Shown here in pieces: positions 17,835-26,872 of a DNA stretch of 64,000 nucleotides. This stretch comes from Ardenticatenia bacterium. GTDB taxonomy: Bacteria; Chloroflexota; Anaerolineae; 4572-78; NAK82. Every line of letters starts with the position of its first letter. Position 1 is the stretch's first letter. The notes beneath the pieces are model-generated. The model searched no databases. It was given only the letters and a program-made list of their open reading frames with translations, and was not told where the DNA came from. The stretch covers positions 1 through 64,000 of the forward strand of contig QEXY01000114.1 in NCBI GenBank assembly GCA_003130875.1, read 5' to 3'. A program made the position numbers and the translations under genes.

Positions 17835-20375
17835 ATGATGTCTACTCAGCCGATATCCACGGTTAAAGATAAAAGAGTGATCTCGAGAGCAGGAGAGCAG
17901 CAAGAAGACATTGATGTGCTCGCCCTGGATACCCCGATGGAGGTGAGCGACCTCCATCCTTTGGGGCAGAAGATATTCTTGGACCGCTATGCCCTCAAAG
18001 AGTCCAACAAGGCCACCATTGTACCTGGTGATCTGGTGTTGGTCATTGTGGACATGAAGTCGGGGCAACGCGAAATGGGTATCGTGCAGGAAGTGCATGG
18101 CGAAGAAGTCATCGTCGAGCTCTCCGGTGGAGAACGTGTGCGCCGTGCGCTTGAGTACGTCGACAAGCCGATCGAGACAAGGCCCGAGCAAATGTTAGAC
18201 CGCGTGGCGCGCGGCATTGCCAGCGTGGAAGCACCGGAGAACCGAGCTTTGTGGGAGAGACGCTTCCGTTGGCTGTTGTACGGGTGGAAATTCATCCCCG
18301 GTGGCCGCATCCTCGCGGCAGCTGGCACCGACCAAAATCTCACGTATTACAACTGTTTCGTCCTGCCAAGCCCGGCCGATTCGCGCGGCGGCATCATCGA
18401 GACCCTCGCCCAGATGACCGAGATCATGTCGCGTGGGGGAGGGGTTGGGATCAATCTGTCCAGCCTGCGGCCGCATTATGCTTACGTGCGCGGCGTCAAC
18501 GGGCGGTCCAGTGGCTCCGTGTCGTGGGGCGCGCTCTACAGCTTCGCTACTGGCCTGATCGAGCAAGGAGGCAGCCGACGCGGCGCCTTGATGCTCATCC
18601 TGAATGTCTGGCACCCTGACATTATGGAGTTCATCGAGTCGAAGCGCGTGATGGGGCGCATCACCAACGCGAACATCAGCGTCGGCGTCACCGATGCCTT
18701 TATGGAAGCGGTAAAGGCCGATGGCGACTGGGATCTGGTGTTCCCACTCACCACTCATCCTGATTACGATGAGACGTGGGATGGGGACCTGGACAAATGG
18801 CGGGCCGAAGGGAAACCTGTAGTGGTCTACAAAACTGTCAAGGCACGTCAGATATGGGATGCCATCATTGAGAGCGCGTGGGCGAGCGCTGAACCAGGGG
18901 TCTTCTTCGTGGATCGCTACAACAAGATGAGCAACTCCTGGTACTATGCGCGCATTTTGTGCACCAATCCATGTGGTGAGCAGGGCCTGCCAGCTTGGGG
19001 AGTTTGCAACCTGGGCGCGCTGCATCTGGGAAAATTCGTGCAGAACGGCGAGGTGCGCTGGGAGGACCTGCGTCGTGCAGTGCGCTACGCTGTCCGTTTT
19101 CTGGACAATGTGGTGGATGCCAGCCCTTATTTCTTCGAGGAAAACCGTCGGCAACAGATGATGGAACGCCGAGTCGGCCTGGGCACGATGGGCCTGGCAG
19201 AGATGTTGATTCGTCTGAAATTGCGCTATGGCAGCCCTGAGTCACTGGCATTTATCGACCAGCTATACCGCTTCATCGCTGTGGAGGCCTATCTGGCCAG
19301 CTGTGACTACGCCGCGGAAAAAGGCAGTTTCCCCGCATTTGATGCCGAGAAGTTCTTGCAAAGCGGTTTTATGCAAGGGATGCCTGAAGAGGTACGTCAG
19401 GCGGTGCGTGAGAAGGGCATCCGCAATGTCACGCTTCTGACTCAAGCACCGACGGGCACGACAGGCACGATGGTGAATACGTCAACCGGTATTGAGCCAT
19501 TTTATTATTGGACCTACACACGCAAGAGCCGGTTGGGTGTCCACCAGGAGAAGGTCAAAGTCTTAGAGGAATGGCTGGCGGAACATCCCAATGAGCCGTT
19601 GCCCGATTACTTCGTCACTGCGATGGACTTACAGGCCGAGGAGCATGTGCGTGTGCAGGCAGCCATCCAACGCTGGGTGGACAGCAGCATCAGCAAGACA
19701 TGCAACCTTCCCAACCATTATACGATCCAGCAGACGCGGCAGCTCTACGAGCTGATGTACGATCTGGGGGTGAAAGGGGGCACCATTTATCGGGACGGCT
19801 CACGCGATGAACAAGTCCTGAAAAAGGTCAGCCCGGAAAAAGAAAAAACTGCGGAGATCAAATGGCGTGCCCGTCCGGCTGTGTTGCAGGGGTATACGTA
19901 CCGTAAGAACACCCCTATTGGCACCGCGTATATCACCATCAACGCCAACGGCGAAGGCAACAAAGAGCCTTTTGAGGTTTTTATCAATGTCGGCAAAGCG
20001 GGCTCCGACGTGGCAGCAGATGCGGAGGGGTTGGGACGCCTGATCAGTTTAATTTTGCGCATGCCGAGCCCGCTGACGCCTCTGCAGCGTGTGCAGGACA
20101 TTATAAGCCAGCTGCGCAATATCGGTTCAGGGCGACCACAGGGATTTGGTCGACAGCGCGTCCAGAGCCTGCCCGATGCCATCGCTCAGGTTCTGGCGGA
20201 ACACATTGGATTGCAGGAACATGAGGAACTACCCGGCCTGCCAGAAGTGGAAGAAGGGGCGATTCAGCTGGTGCTGCCTATCAAAGGCGATTTTTGCCCG
20301 GAATGCGGCCAGGCAACGATGTTACATATTGAGGGCTGCCATAAGTGTTACAATTGTGGATACTCGGAATGCTAA
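17835..20375 (+). CDS. nrdJ: Vitamin B12-dependent ribonucleotide reductase, class II
   Basis: The 846-residue enzyme reduces ribonucleotides to deoxyribonucleotides using adenosylcobalamin to generate the thiyl radical. Expected features are present: Cys174 in YYNCFVLP and Cys391 in GVCNLGALHL (redox pair), and NPCGE at 378-382 holding the radical cysteine Cys380 and Glu382. A phosphate-binding APTGTTGT lies near 540. Towards the C-terminus there is a TSCPD domain, then a zinc ribbon (CPECG then CHKCYNCG) ending in a Cys. I chose the ATG at 17835 behind GGGGGAT; an in-frame codon at 17745 adds 30 poorly conserved residues. NrdR upstream is the likely regulator. Confidence 0.96.
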   Translation: MMSTQPISTVKDKRVISRAGEQQEDIDVLALDTPMEVSDLHPLGQKIFLDRYALKESNKATIVPGDLVLVIVDMKSGQREMGIVQEVHGEEVIVELSGGERVRRALEYVDKPIETRPEQMLDRVARGIASVEAPENRALWERRFRWLLYGWKFIPGGRILAAAGTDQNLTYYNCFVLPSPADSRGGIIETLAQMTEIMSRGGGVGINLSSLRPHYAYVRGVNGRSSGSVSWGALYSFATGLIEQGGSRRGALMLILNVWHPDIMEFIESKRVMGRITNANISVGVTDAFMEAVKADGDWDLVFPLTTHPDYDETWDGDLDKWRAEGKPVVVYKTVKARQIWDAIIESAWASAEPGVFFVDRYNKMSNSWYYARILCTNPCGEQGLPAWGVCNLGALHLGKFVQNGEVRWEDLRRAVRYAVRFLDNVVDASPYFFEENRRQQMMERRVGLGTMGLAEMLIRLKLRYGSPESLAFIDQLYRFIAVEAYLASCDYAAEKGSFPAFDAEKFLQSGFMQGMPEEVRQAVREKGIRNVTLLTQAPTGTTGTMVNTSTGIEPFYYWTYTRKSRLGVHQEKVKVLEEWLAEHPNEPLPDYFVTAMDLQAEEHVRVQAAIQRWVDSSISKTCNLPNHYTIQQTRQLYELMYDLGVKGGTIYRDGSRDEQVLKKVSPEKEKTAEIKWRARPAVLQGYTYRKNTPIGTAYITINANGEGNKEPFEVFINVGKAGSDVAADAEGLGRLISLILRMPSPLTPLQRVQDIISQLRNIGSGRPQGFGRQRVQSLPDAIAQVLAEHIGLQEHEELPGLPEVEEGAIQLVLPIKGDFCPECGQATMLHIEGCHKCYNCGYSEC

Positions 20376-20410
20376 GGGGGCTGTGGTAGGGCTTGTACCC
20401 TGCCGCCCCC
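20376..20410. terminator. Stem-loop between nrdJ and msrB
   Basis: GGGGGC (20376-20381) pairs with GCCCCC (20405-20410), and an inner GGTAGGG pairs with CCCTGCC, around CTTGTA. It starts two bases after the nrdJ stop and separates convergent genes. No long T-run follows on either strand, so efficiency is uncertain. Confidence 0.55.
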
Positions 20411-20428
20411 GCTCACCTTATTATGTTA

Positions 20429-20839
20429 TTATGCTTCTCCGCTGTGCGCCGAGAACTTCAAAGCAATGGAATTGATGCAATAGCGCTTCCCCGTCGGAGG
20501 TGGACCGTCGTCGAAGACATGCCCAAGGTGTCCCTGACATGTAGCACATAAGACCTCAGTACGATGCATTCCATAGCTAAAATCTTCTGCGTACTCCACT
20601 GCCTGCTCGTCGATGGGGGACCAGAAGCTGGGCCACCCACTCCCCGAGTCGTATTTGGTCTCCGAGCTGAATAAAGGGCTGCCACAGCCAGCACAATAGT
20701 ATACCCCCTTTGCTTTGTTCCTGTAATGCTCACCGCTAAAAGGGGGTTCGGTGCCTTTCAGGCGCAGCACCAGATATTGCTCTGCGCTCAAGAATTCTCG
20801 CCATTCCTGGTCTGTCTTTTCGACTTTCCTGGGCGGCAT
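20429..20839 (-). CDS. msrB: Peptide-methionine (R)-S-oxide reductase MsrB
   Basis: The 136-residue enzyme reduces the R-isomer of methionine sulfoxide in proteins. It has both zinc CxxC pairs (CAGC and CATC), the SGSGWPSFW block, [19 protein letters not shown], and the catalytic cysteine in RYCINS. It is full length for a stand-alone MsrB; no msrA is adjacent. The ATG at 20839 has GGAGG upstream at good distance; a GTG one codon earlier is an alternative. It is convergent with nrdJ. Confidence 0.96.
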   Translation of the reverse strand: MPPRKVEKTDQEWREFLSAEQYLVLRLKGTEPPFSGEHYRNKAKGVYYCAGCGSPLFSSETKYDSGSGWPSFWSPIDEQAVEYAEDFSYGMHRTEVLCATCQGHLGHVFDDGPPPTGKRYCINSIALKFSAHSGEA

Positions 20840-20958
20840 CACCCTATTCCTCCGAAATTGACTCGCGCCTCAGCGTCCGATCGAGCTACTCGAGCACCCA
20901 ATGTGACCGCTGATACAAGATTTTCGTGCTCTTTTTATTGCAGGGTTGTTTGGATGCC

Positions 20959-21495
20959 TCACGAACAATGATGGTTCGCCGAGGAAGATTGCTTGGACAG
21001 CTGCCCCTTTTCCATTTGGGCGATCAGTTTTTGCAGTTCGGCGTCGAGCTGACGCAACGCCGCAAGCAGATAAGGGCGTGCCTCTTCAAAAGCGATTTGA
21101 CCGGCGAGCCGGGCTGATTCGGCAGCTTTCTGTGCTTGCTCTCGCACCCGCAGTGTCTCCGGTATGCTTGCCGTGTGCTTGAGCAGATCGTTGATCTCCA
21201 CCATCATGCTTTCCAAGCCTTCACGCATCGCCTTGATGTGCTGGCGATTCTCCTCGTGTTCCCAGGCGATACGGAACGCAGCAGCAATACTCTGACCCAG
21301 CTCCTTGAACTGCTTTCCCACCTCGGACCACGTTTCGGCAGACAGTGGCGCTTCCTCTGCTGCTATGCTTTCACGCGCCTCAGTGCGTCGAGCAGCATCC
21401 AGGGAGGTATCCCTCTCACTCACCGTCCCCTGTTCGACCTCGGTGCTCACAGACCGCACACGGGCGCTGTGTACCATTTGCACCCAATCAATCAT
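20959..21495 (-). CDS. Helical hypothetical protein
   Basis: The 178-residue soluble protein is not one I recognise. Residues 52-165 are predicted mostly helical with heptad-like stretches (ETWSEVGKQFKELGQSIAAAF, divided, then EHEENRQHIKAMREGLESM). The first 50 residues and last 12 are polar and low in structure. It may be a coiled-coil or helical-bundle protein. No ribosome site is optimally placed before the ATG at 21495, so a slightly different start is possible. It is divergent from the large propeller gene, whose promoter lies in the shared 240-base gap. Confidence 0.6.
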   Translation of the reverse strand: MIDWVQMVHSARVRSVSTEVEQGTVSERDTSLDAARRTEARESIAAEEAPLSAETWSEVGKQFKELGQSIAAAFRIAWEHEENRQHIKAMREGLESMMVEINDLLKHTASIPETLRVREQAQKAAESARLAGQIAFEEARPYLLAALRQLDAELQKLIAQMEKGQLSKQSSSANHHCS

Positions 21496-21565
21496 GGTAC
21501 TTTGTCAAACCCTCCCCTCTCCGCAAACCATACAATTCAGTGCGAACGCCGGGCTCGTATGACAC

Positions 21566-21597
21566 TTGCAGTATATCATGCATACTCATGATATAAT
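21566..21597 (+). promoter_or_regulatory. MerR-type promoter with dyad-filled 20-bp spacer
   Basis: TTGCAG (21566-21571) and consensus TATAAT (21592-21597) are 20 bp apart, too long for normal sigma70 use. The spacer is filled by an inverted repeat, TATATCATG (21572-21580) and CATGATATA (21587-21595), separated by CATACT. This is the layout recognised by MerR-family activators. It lies about 135 bases before the propeller gene. Confidence 0.5.
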
Positions 21598-21738
21598 ACT
21601 CCCGAAGCGGCAACAAGTTGCGCCCGTAAGGTGGGAATTTGCCAATCTCGCTGCCCCCATTCCTTCATAAATCTGTGTGTCAGGAGATTTGCGGTCCCCC
21701 TACCCGGTTTCCATTGTACGATTAGGGAAAAGACTAGA

Positions 21739-24700
21739 ATGACTCACAAGCCAATCTCGATATACCTGTTGATACTAAGTGGCTTTCTTCTCCTCGCTGT
21801 CGTGTTGTCAGGGCCTGATATTTCCTCTGCACAATTGCCCCTTCCAGTTCAAATACCCCGGATTGTGACATCGCTGGATTTTGGTGTCCCTGCCGGCAGT
21901 GGGCTCTATCCCGCTCGCATCGCAATAGACAGTGACCATCGACGTATCTATCTGTTTAATAATGGCGATAACAAGGAAGGCAACACGATCAGCGCGTTCG
22001 ATCTAACAACCGACCAGTTTGCGGCACTCGTTGCCCTGCGGAATCCAGGCGAATATACGCCCCCCACCCCTATGGACATCAAGGTTGATCCCTATCGACC
22101 ACGCCTCTACGCCATCACTGGGGATCCTTATGCGGAGACCACCGAAGCCGAAATGTTCGTGCTAGACACAGACACACTGCGCATCGTGGAGCGCATTCGC
22201 GGCGTTGAGGTGATGGAACCTGGACCTGACGCGCTATACTTCGCCAGTGATACGCAGCTTTGGAGAGTGGATCCGGAACGGTTTGTCGTGCAAAGATCGA
22301 CAACGCTCCCTTACCGTCGCTTTAACACATCCATGCTCCTAAATCCGTCCCTCAACCGTCTCTACCTGCTGCGCGCTGATCCCTCCGAACTGGTTGTATT
22401 GGACTCCGAAGACTTAGATACTCTAAATACGGTCTCGTTCACGGAACGCGTTGGACAGATGGTGCTCCACCTGGAGAGTGGAAGACCGTTCGTCTTGGAA
22501 ACATCCGATGACGATCGCGCTGTGGTGCGCATCTTAGATCCATCGGGAACCCCTATGACCGAAACGGCCGCCACTGAGCTCTCAACCGATCCTTATATGA
22601 GTGAGTACGCGCTAATGGCTTCGGATGGACACACTCTATACCTGGGGAGCGGACCATACGATGCTTTTAGGATCACCGCCTATCAGCTGCCCGAACTGCG
22701 CCCGCAGACCAGTACGTTTGTCGCCCGCAGACCGGATAGAATGGTGGCTGATCCACAAACTGGTTTGCTGTACGCGTTGTACACTTCCTGGTTCGGTCCG
22801 TTGGTCACAATCGATCCTGCTCGGGCGGAGACGGTGCGCGTGACATACACGTCGTTGAGTGTGCGAGACGTGCTCCTAGATCCCGCAACAAGTTGCCTGT
22901 ATGTGTTAGACGACGCTGGCAGGCTGCATGTTTTAGACTTAAGGGACTATCACGAGATAGCCCGCGTGGAGACGGGTTTCGCGGTCTTCCCTGATAATTG
23001 GGGAGATTATGGACAGATGTCGCTGGACGCCCCGCGACATCGCCTCTACATTGACGGGAATCCAATCCGCGTGGTGGACATACGCGATTGGGATGTCACG
23101 GTTTATCCGGATCTGGCAGGTCAGCTGGCGGTAGGGCCGTCTAGTGACCGGCTGTATCTCACTCCATGGTGCCAATGTCGCAGGGAGCAGTGCAACACCT
23201 TCGTGGTCGACGTCGAGACGATGACGATCACCGGACAGATCTTTCCACCGACGGATCCGCTGAACGCAGAATGCGCCACAGATACCCATTTGGACGCGCC
23301 GAACCAGATTCTCTATGTGCGCATCAACAACGGAGTACCTGGCTCCAACAGTGGCAGCTACTTCGCTGTCTTTGATGTGAGCGACTCGCCACGGCTTCTT
23401 TATACGCACCAGGAGATCAGCTTTGGCCTGCCTGCCTTCGACTCGAGGCATCGACGCGCCTATATGACGCGCTACCGTATGGACCGCAGCTTCATCTACC
23501 AATTTGAGATGCGTGATGGCATGGTCCATGAGGCGCGGACGTTGGCCGGCGCAGGGGGCTATCTCGCCTATGACGAACAGAACGAGCGGCTCTTCAGCCT
23601 GTCCGGCGATGTACTGCAGGTCTTCGACGGTGCGCTTTCTCTCGTTGGTGAAATGCTCCTTCCGAACCAGAATTATCGGTTGCTTGATATCGATGTAGTC
23701 AACCAGCGTCTTTACCTTGCAGGACCTTACGGCGAGCTATTGGTGCTCGCGACGAGCGGGGGTGATTTAGCATTGCCTTCACCCGTTTCTGCCTCGTCTA
23801 CTTCTTTTACTTCACCGCAACAACTCCTCCTGGCATCGGACGGCACCTTGTTTCGCGTCTCTGAAGAACGCCTCTATCGTTCAGCTGACGGGCAACGCTG
23901 GGATTTGGTGGGGAGAGGGTTGCCCAGTCGCCTGGTATGTGCATTGGCCATATCTCCCAATTTTGCTCAAGACCGAACCGTGTTTGTCGGCCTGCATGGT
24001 TACGGACGTTTGGGTGGGCTGTATCGCTCGACGGATGGGGGAGACACGTGGTTTCCAACGATGCGCGGTCTCAGCGACACAGAGATCTGCGAGCTGGCTA
24101 TTTCACCCACCTTTGAACGCGATCGAGCCATCTTCGGAGCTTCCTACTTGCACGGTTTGTTTCATTCCAATGATGGTGGGGACTCATGGGAGTGGCTGGC
24201 AAACCGCTATGCTGCTGAGAACACAGATCTCTCAGTTCGCCACATTGCGCTGTCTCCAAACTTTGCTGAAGACGGAATTGTCATGATCACCCGTGACACT
24301 GTGCTCCGCTCCGCCGACGGAGGGATGACATGGGATGATACCGGTGTGCCAGGAGGATTGCTTGCATTCTCACCCAATTTTGCAAGCGACCGATTAGTGC
24401 TGAACGATGGTGCCTGGCGGAGCGAAGATGGTGGACTCACGTGGCAACCGTCTGCTCGAGGGCTCACTGGAAACGCGGCACAGAGCATCCTCTTTTCACC
24501 GCATTTCCCTGAAGATCAGGTGGTGTACCGGATGGACACTGCGGGCGTCCTCCAGCGTTCGACGGATCGAGGTTATACGTGGCAGAGATTGCAGGGAGGA
24601 TTGCCGCCCGACTTTCAACCAAGCGCATTCGTCCTTTTGCCTAGTGGGGATCTTTTCATTATGAGCTCCGATGGTCGTACAGTGACAAATTCCCCTGATC

Positions 24701-25719
24701 AGCTCACCTGGGAAAATCAGCCAGTCTGGCACGAGGAGATCGCCCAGCTGGATTTGCAGGACATTGTGGCCCTATCAGATGGCAGTTTACTCGTCGCCCA
24801 TAGCACAGTTGGTGTCCTGCGCTCGACGGATGGAGGACGCACCTGGTCCTCTGGCGAGTTTCCGCTGCGTGGAAACCTTAGTGACCGAGCACTGTTAGCT
24901 GCCGCCCAAGATGGAACCGTTTTCGCCGCGATAGGCAGTGCGATGGAACGTAGTGAGGATGGCGGACGAACTTGGCACTACCTCGACGGTGTTTCGCGCG
25001 GTTTCGAAATAACTGCATTAGCTGTATCGCCGAACTATGTCAACGATGGTATCGTCTTGGCGGGGGGAACCGACCGCCGCGGTGTATCCATCATCCGCTC
25101 AGACGATCGTGGGGTGACTTGGACTGTTGTGTTCGATCCCTCGAGATTCCAGAGCACGATGGGGATAACAGGGATCGATGCTATTGTCTTCTCACCGGAC
25201 TTTGCGGAGAGCCAAGCGGTGTTTGCGTGGCTGAATTATGGTGGGCTGATGGTCTCAACCGACGGGGGGCATAGCTGGCATCTGCGTGCGGAGGATATGA
25301 ACAGTTATTCCGCTCAATCTCTGACGTTCTCACCGGATGGCAAACAGCTCTACCTGGCGACACTGTATGGTCACGTGTTCGTTTCATTCGACCGCGGGCA
25401 GAGCTGGAACGACTTGAGCAGTGGGGTTCCAGACCCGTGGTCGTGGAGTGGTGACCTGCTTTTTGATGAATCGGGCATGCTCTACCTCACCACTGATGTG
25501 GGAGTTTATCGCAGCTGGGATGCCGGCAAGACGTGGCAGCGTGCCAATGTCGGTTTGCCCACCGATAAAACGACCGGCGCGCCATATGGGGTGCGTGCCC
25601 TGACCGTGCGTGGAGGTACTCTCTACGCTGTGCTCTGGCAAGGAGGGATATTTGCCAGCACGGATCAGGGTGACACCTGGCACAGCACCTTGACGGGGGA
25701 GGAAGCTCCAATCCCGTAA
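21739..25719 (+). CDS. Large secreted protein with two beta-propeller regions (Asp-box repeats)
   Basis: The 1326-residue protein starts with a signal peptide (hydrophobic 7-26, then SSAQ). Residues ~35-700 form repeats typical of YVTN/NHL-type propellers (for example RRIYLFNNGD, RLYLLRADPSELVVLDSED). Residues ~705-1320 carry about 13 Asp-box-like motifs such as STDGGDTWF, SNDGGDSWEW and SADGGMTWDD. They alternate with a repeated ISPNFAxDR-type strand, as in sialidase/sortilin-like propellers. No catalytic sialidase residues were identified. It is likely an extracellular binding or scaffold protein. I chose the ATG at 21739 because the signal peptide starts there. No anchoring motif is seen at the C-terminus. 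Confidence 0.85.
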   Translation: MTHKPISIYLLILSGFLLLAVVLSGPDISSAQLPLPVQIPRIVTSLDFGVPAGSGLYPARIAIDSDHRRIYLFNNGDNKEGNTISAFDLTTDQFAALVALRNPGEYTPPTPMDIKVDPYRPRLYAITGDPYAETTEAEMFVLDTDTLRIVERIRGVEVMEPGPDALYFASDTQLWRVDPERFVVQRSTTLPYRRFNTSMLLNPSLNRLYLLRADPSELVVLDSEDLDTLNTVSFTERVGQMVLHLESGRPFVLETSDDDRAVVRILDPSGTPMTETAATELSTDPYMSEYALMASDGHTLYLGSGPYDAFRITAYQLPELRPQTSTFVARRPDRMVADPQTGLLYALYTSWFGPLVTIDPARAETVRVTYTSLSVRDVLLDPATSCLYVLDDAGRLHVLDLRDYHEIARVETGFAVFPDNWGDYGQMSLDAPRHRLYIDGNPIRVVDIRDWDVTVYPDLAGQLAVGPSSDRLYLTPWCQCRREQCNTFVVDVETMTITGQIFPPTDPLNAECATDTHLDAPNQILYVRINNGVPGSNSGSYFAVFDVSDSPRLLYTHQEISFGLPAFDSRHRRAYMTRYRMDRSFIYQFEMRDGMVHEARTLAGAGGYLAYDEQNERLFSLSGDVLQVFDGALSLVGEMLLPNQNYRLLDIDVVNQRLYLAGPYGELLVLATSGGDLALPSPVSASSTSFTSPQQLLLASDGTLFRVSEERLYRSADGQRWDLVGRGLPSRLVCALAISPNFAQDRTVFVGLHGYGRLGGLYRSTDGGDTWFPTMRGLSDTEICELAISPTFERDRAIFGASYLHGLFHSNDGGDSWEWLANRYAAENTDLSVRHIALSPNFAEDGIVMITRDTVLRSADGGMTWDDTGVPGGLLAFSPNFASDRLVLNDGAWRSEDGGLTWQPSARGLTGNAAQSILFSPHFPEDQVVYRMDTAGVLQRSTDRGYTWQRLQGGLPPDFQPSAFVLLPSGDLFIMSSDGRTVTNSPDQLTWENQPVWHEEIAQLDLQDIVALSDGSLLVAHSTVGVLRSTDGGRTWSSGEFPLRGNLSDRALLAAAQDGTVFAAIGSAMERSEDGGRTWHYLDGVSRGFEITALAVSPNYVNDGIVLAGGTDRRGVSIIRSDDRGVTWTVVFDPSRFQSTMGITGIDAIVFSPDFAESQAVFAWLNYGGLMVSTDGGHSWHLRAEDMNSYSAQSLTFSPDGKQLYLATLYGHVFVSFDRGQSWNDLSSGVPDPWSWSGDLLFDESGMLYLTTDVGVYRSWDAGKTWQRANVGLPTDKTTGAPYGVRALTVRGGTLYAVLWQGGIFASTDQGDTWHSTLTGEEAPIP

Positions 25720-25775
25720 TCTTATCCCAACTTTAAGTGGGTGACTCAATACACGACATCGAGGAGGGAAGACCG

Positions 25776-26780
25776 ATGGCTACCTTGCGATTCGCCGTCT
25801 TGGGCACCGGTTTTTGGGCAAGATTCCAGATCCCAGCTTGGTTGGAGCTGCCGGGTGTGGAATTGGTCGCCCTGTACAATCGCACCGTTTCCAAGGCAGA
25901 ACAGCTAGCAGCCCAGTATCACATTCCACGCGTCTACGGTGATCCGGAGGAGCTTTTTAAGCGTGAACAGCTGGACTTTGTGGACATCATCACCCACGAG
26001 GTGATGCACGCTCCGCTGACTTACATGGCGGTCCGGTATCGAGTACCGGTCATCTGCCAAAAACCGATGGCGCCAGACTATGAGACTTGCGTCCAAATGG
26101 TCGAAACGTGCCGCCGGGCTGGCATCCCTTTCATGATTCATGAGAATTTTCGCTGGCAGAAGCCAATCCGTGCGGCGAAGCAGGCGCTGACAGAGGGACG
26201 CATCGGCCAGCCCTATCGAGCACGCATCCAGCTCGGTCACGGCACATTGGAACAGGTGAAGAACCAGCCCTTCCTGAAAGAGTTGGAACATTGGGCGCTC
26301 ACCGATATGGGCAGCCATGTGTTGGACTTGGCGCGTTTCTTTTTCGGAGAGCCTCAGAGCCTCTATTGCCAGATTCACAAATCCGGCAAGTGGGTTGGTG
26401 CCATTGGGGAAGATATTGCCACGGTGATGTTGCGCATTGGTCAGGTCATTTGTGTGTGTGAGCTGGGTTGGGTGGACAACCCGATCCTCTTCGTAGAGGG
26501 TACGCAGGGCACGCTCACCCTCACTTCGGATGATGTGCTGACACTGGACACAGAGCAAGGTATCTTCCGCGAGCGCATCTTTTATCCCTGGTATACCTGG
26601 GCCGATCCACGCTATGGAGCGTGCCATCCCAGCATTGTGGATTGCAACGCACACCTGCTCCATGCGCTGCAAAGCCATCAGGCCGCCGAGACAAGCGGTG
26701 AAGACAATTTAAAAACGATGCGCCTGGTATATGCATCCTATGAATCGGCTGAGCGCAATGCGGTGATTCGCCTGGATTGA
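25776..26780 (+). CDS. Gfo/Idh/MocA-family oxidoreductase
   Basis: The 334-residue NAD(P)-dependent dehydrogenase has an N-terminal Rossmann motif (VLGTGFWARFQ). The family's EKP-like motif appears as CQKPMAP near residue 90, with Gln replacing Glu. A substrate domain with HWALTDMGSHVLDLARFFFGEP follows; the GSHVLD histidine is the usual catalytic region. Members act on sugars, inositols or related compounds; the exact substrate is unknown. GAGGAGGG precedes the ATG at 25776. It is alone between the propeller gene and a threonine aldolase with its own promoter. Confidence 0.85.
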   Translation: MATLRFAVLGTGFWARFQIPAWLELPGVELVALYNRTVSKAEQLAAQYHIPRVYGDPEELFKREQLDFVDIITHEVMHAPLTYMAVRYRVPVICQKPMAPDYETCVQMVETCRRAGIPFMIHENFRWQKPIRAAKQALTEGRIGQPYRARIQLGHGTLEQVKNQPFLKELEHWALTDMGSHVLDLARFFFGEPQSLYCQIHKSGKWVGAIGEDIATVMLRIGQVICVCELGWVDNPILFVEGTQGTLTLTSDDVLTLDTEQGIFRERIFYPWYTWADPRYGACHPSIVDCNAHLLHALQSHQAAETSGEDNLKTMRLVYASYESAERNAVIRLD

Positions 26781-26811
26781 GAACCGGAGTAAATCTCCTC
26801 GGGCACTCGAC

Positions 26812-26839
26812 TTGTCCCATATACCTGATCGAGTATACT
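26812..26839 (+). promoter_or_regulatory. Promoter for threonine aldolase
   Basis: TTGTCC (26812-26817), a 16-bp spacer and TATACT (26834-26839), 33 bases before the ATG. Confidence 0.6.
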
Positions 26840-26872
26840 TTTTCCACTTCCGAATAAATCTGGGGGAACCAT

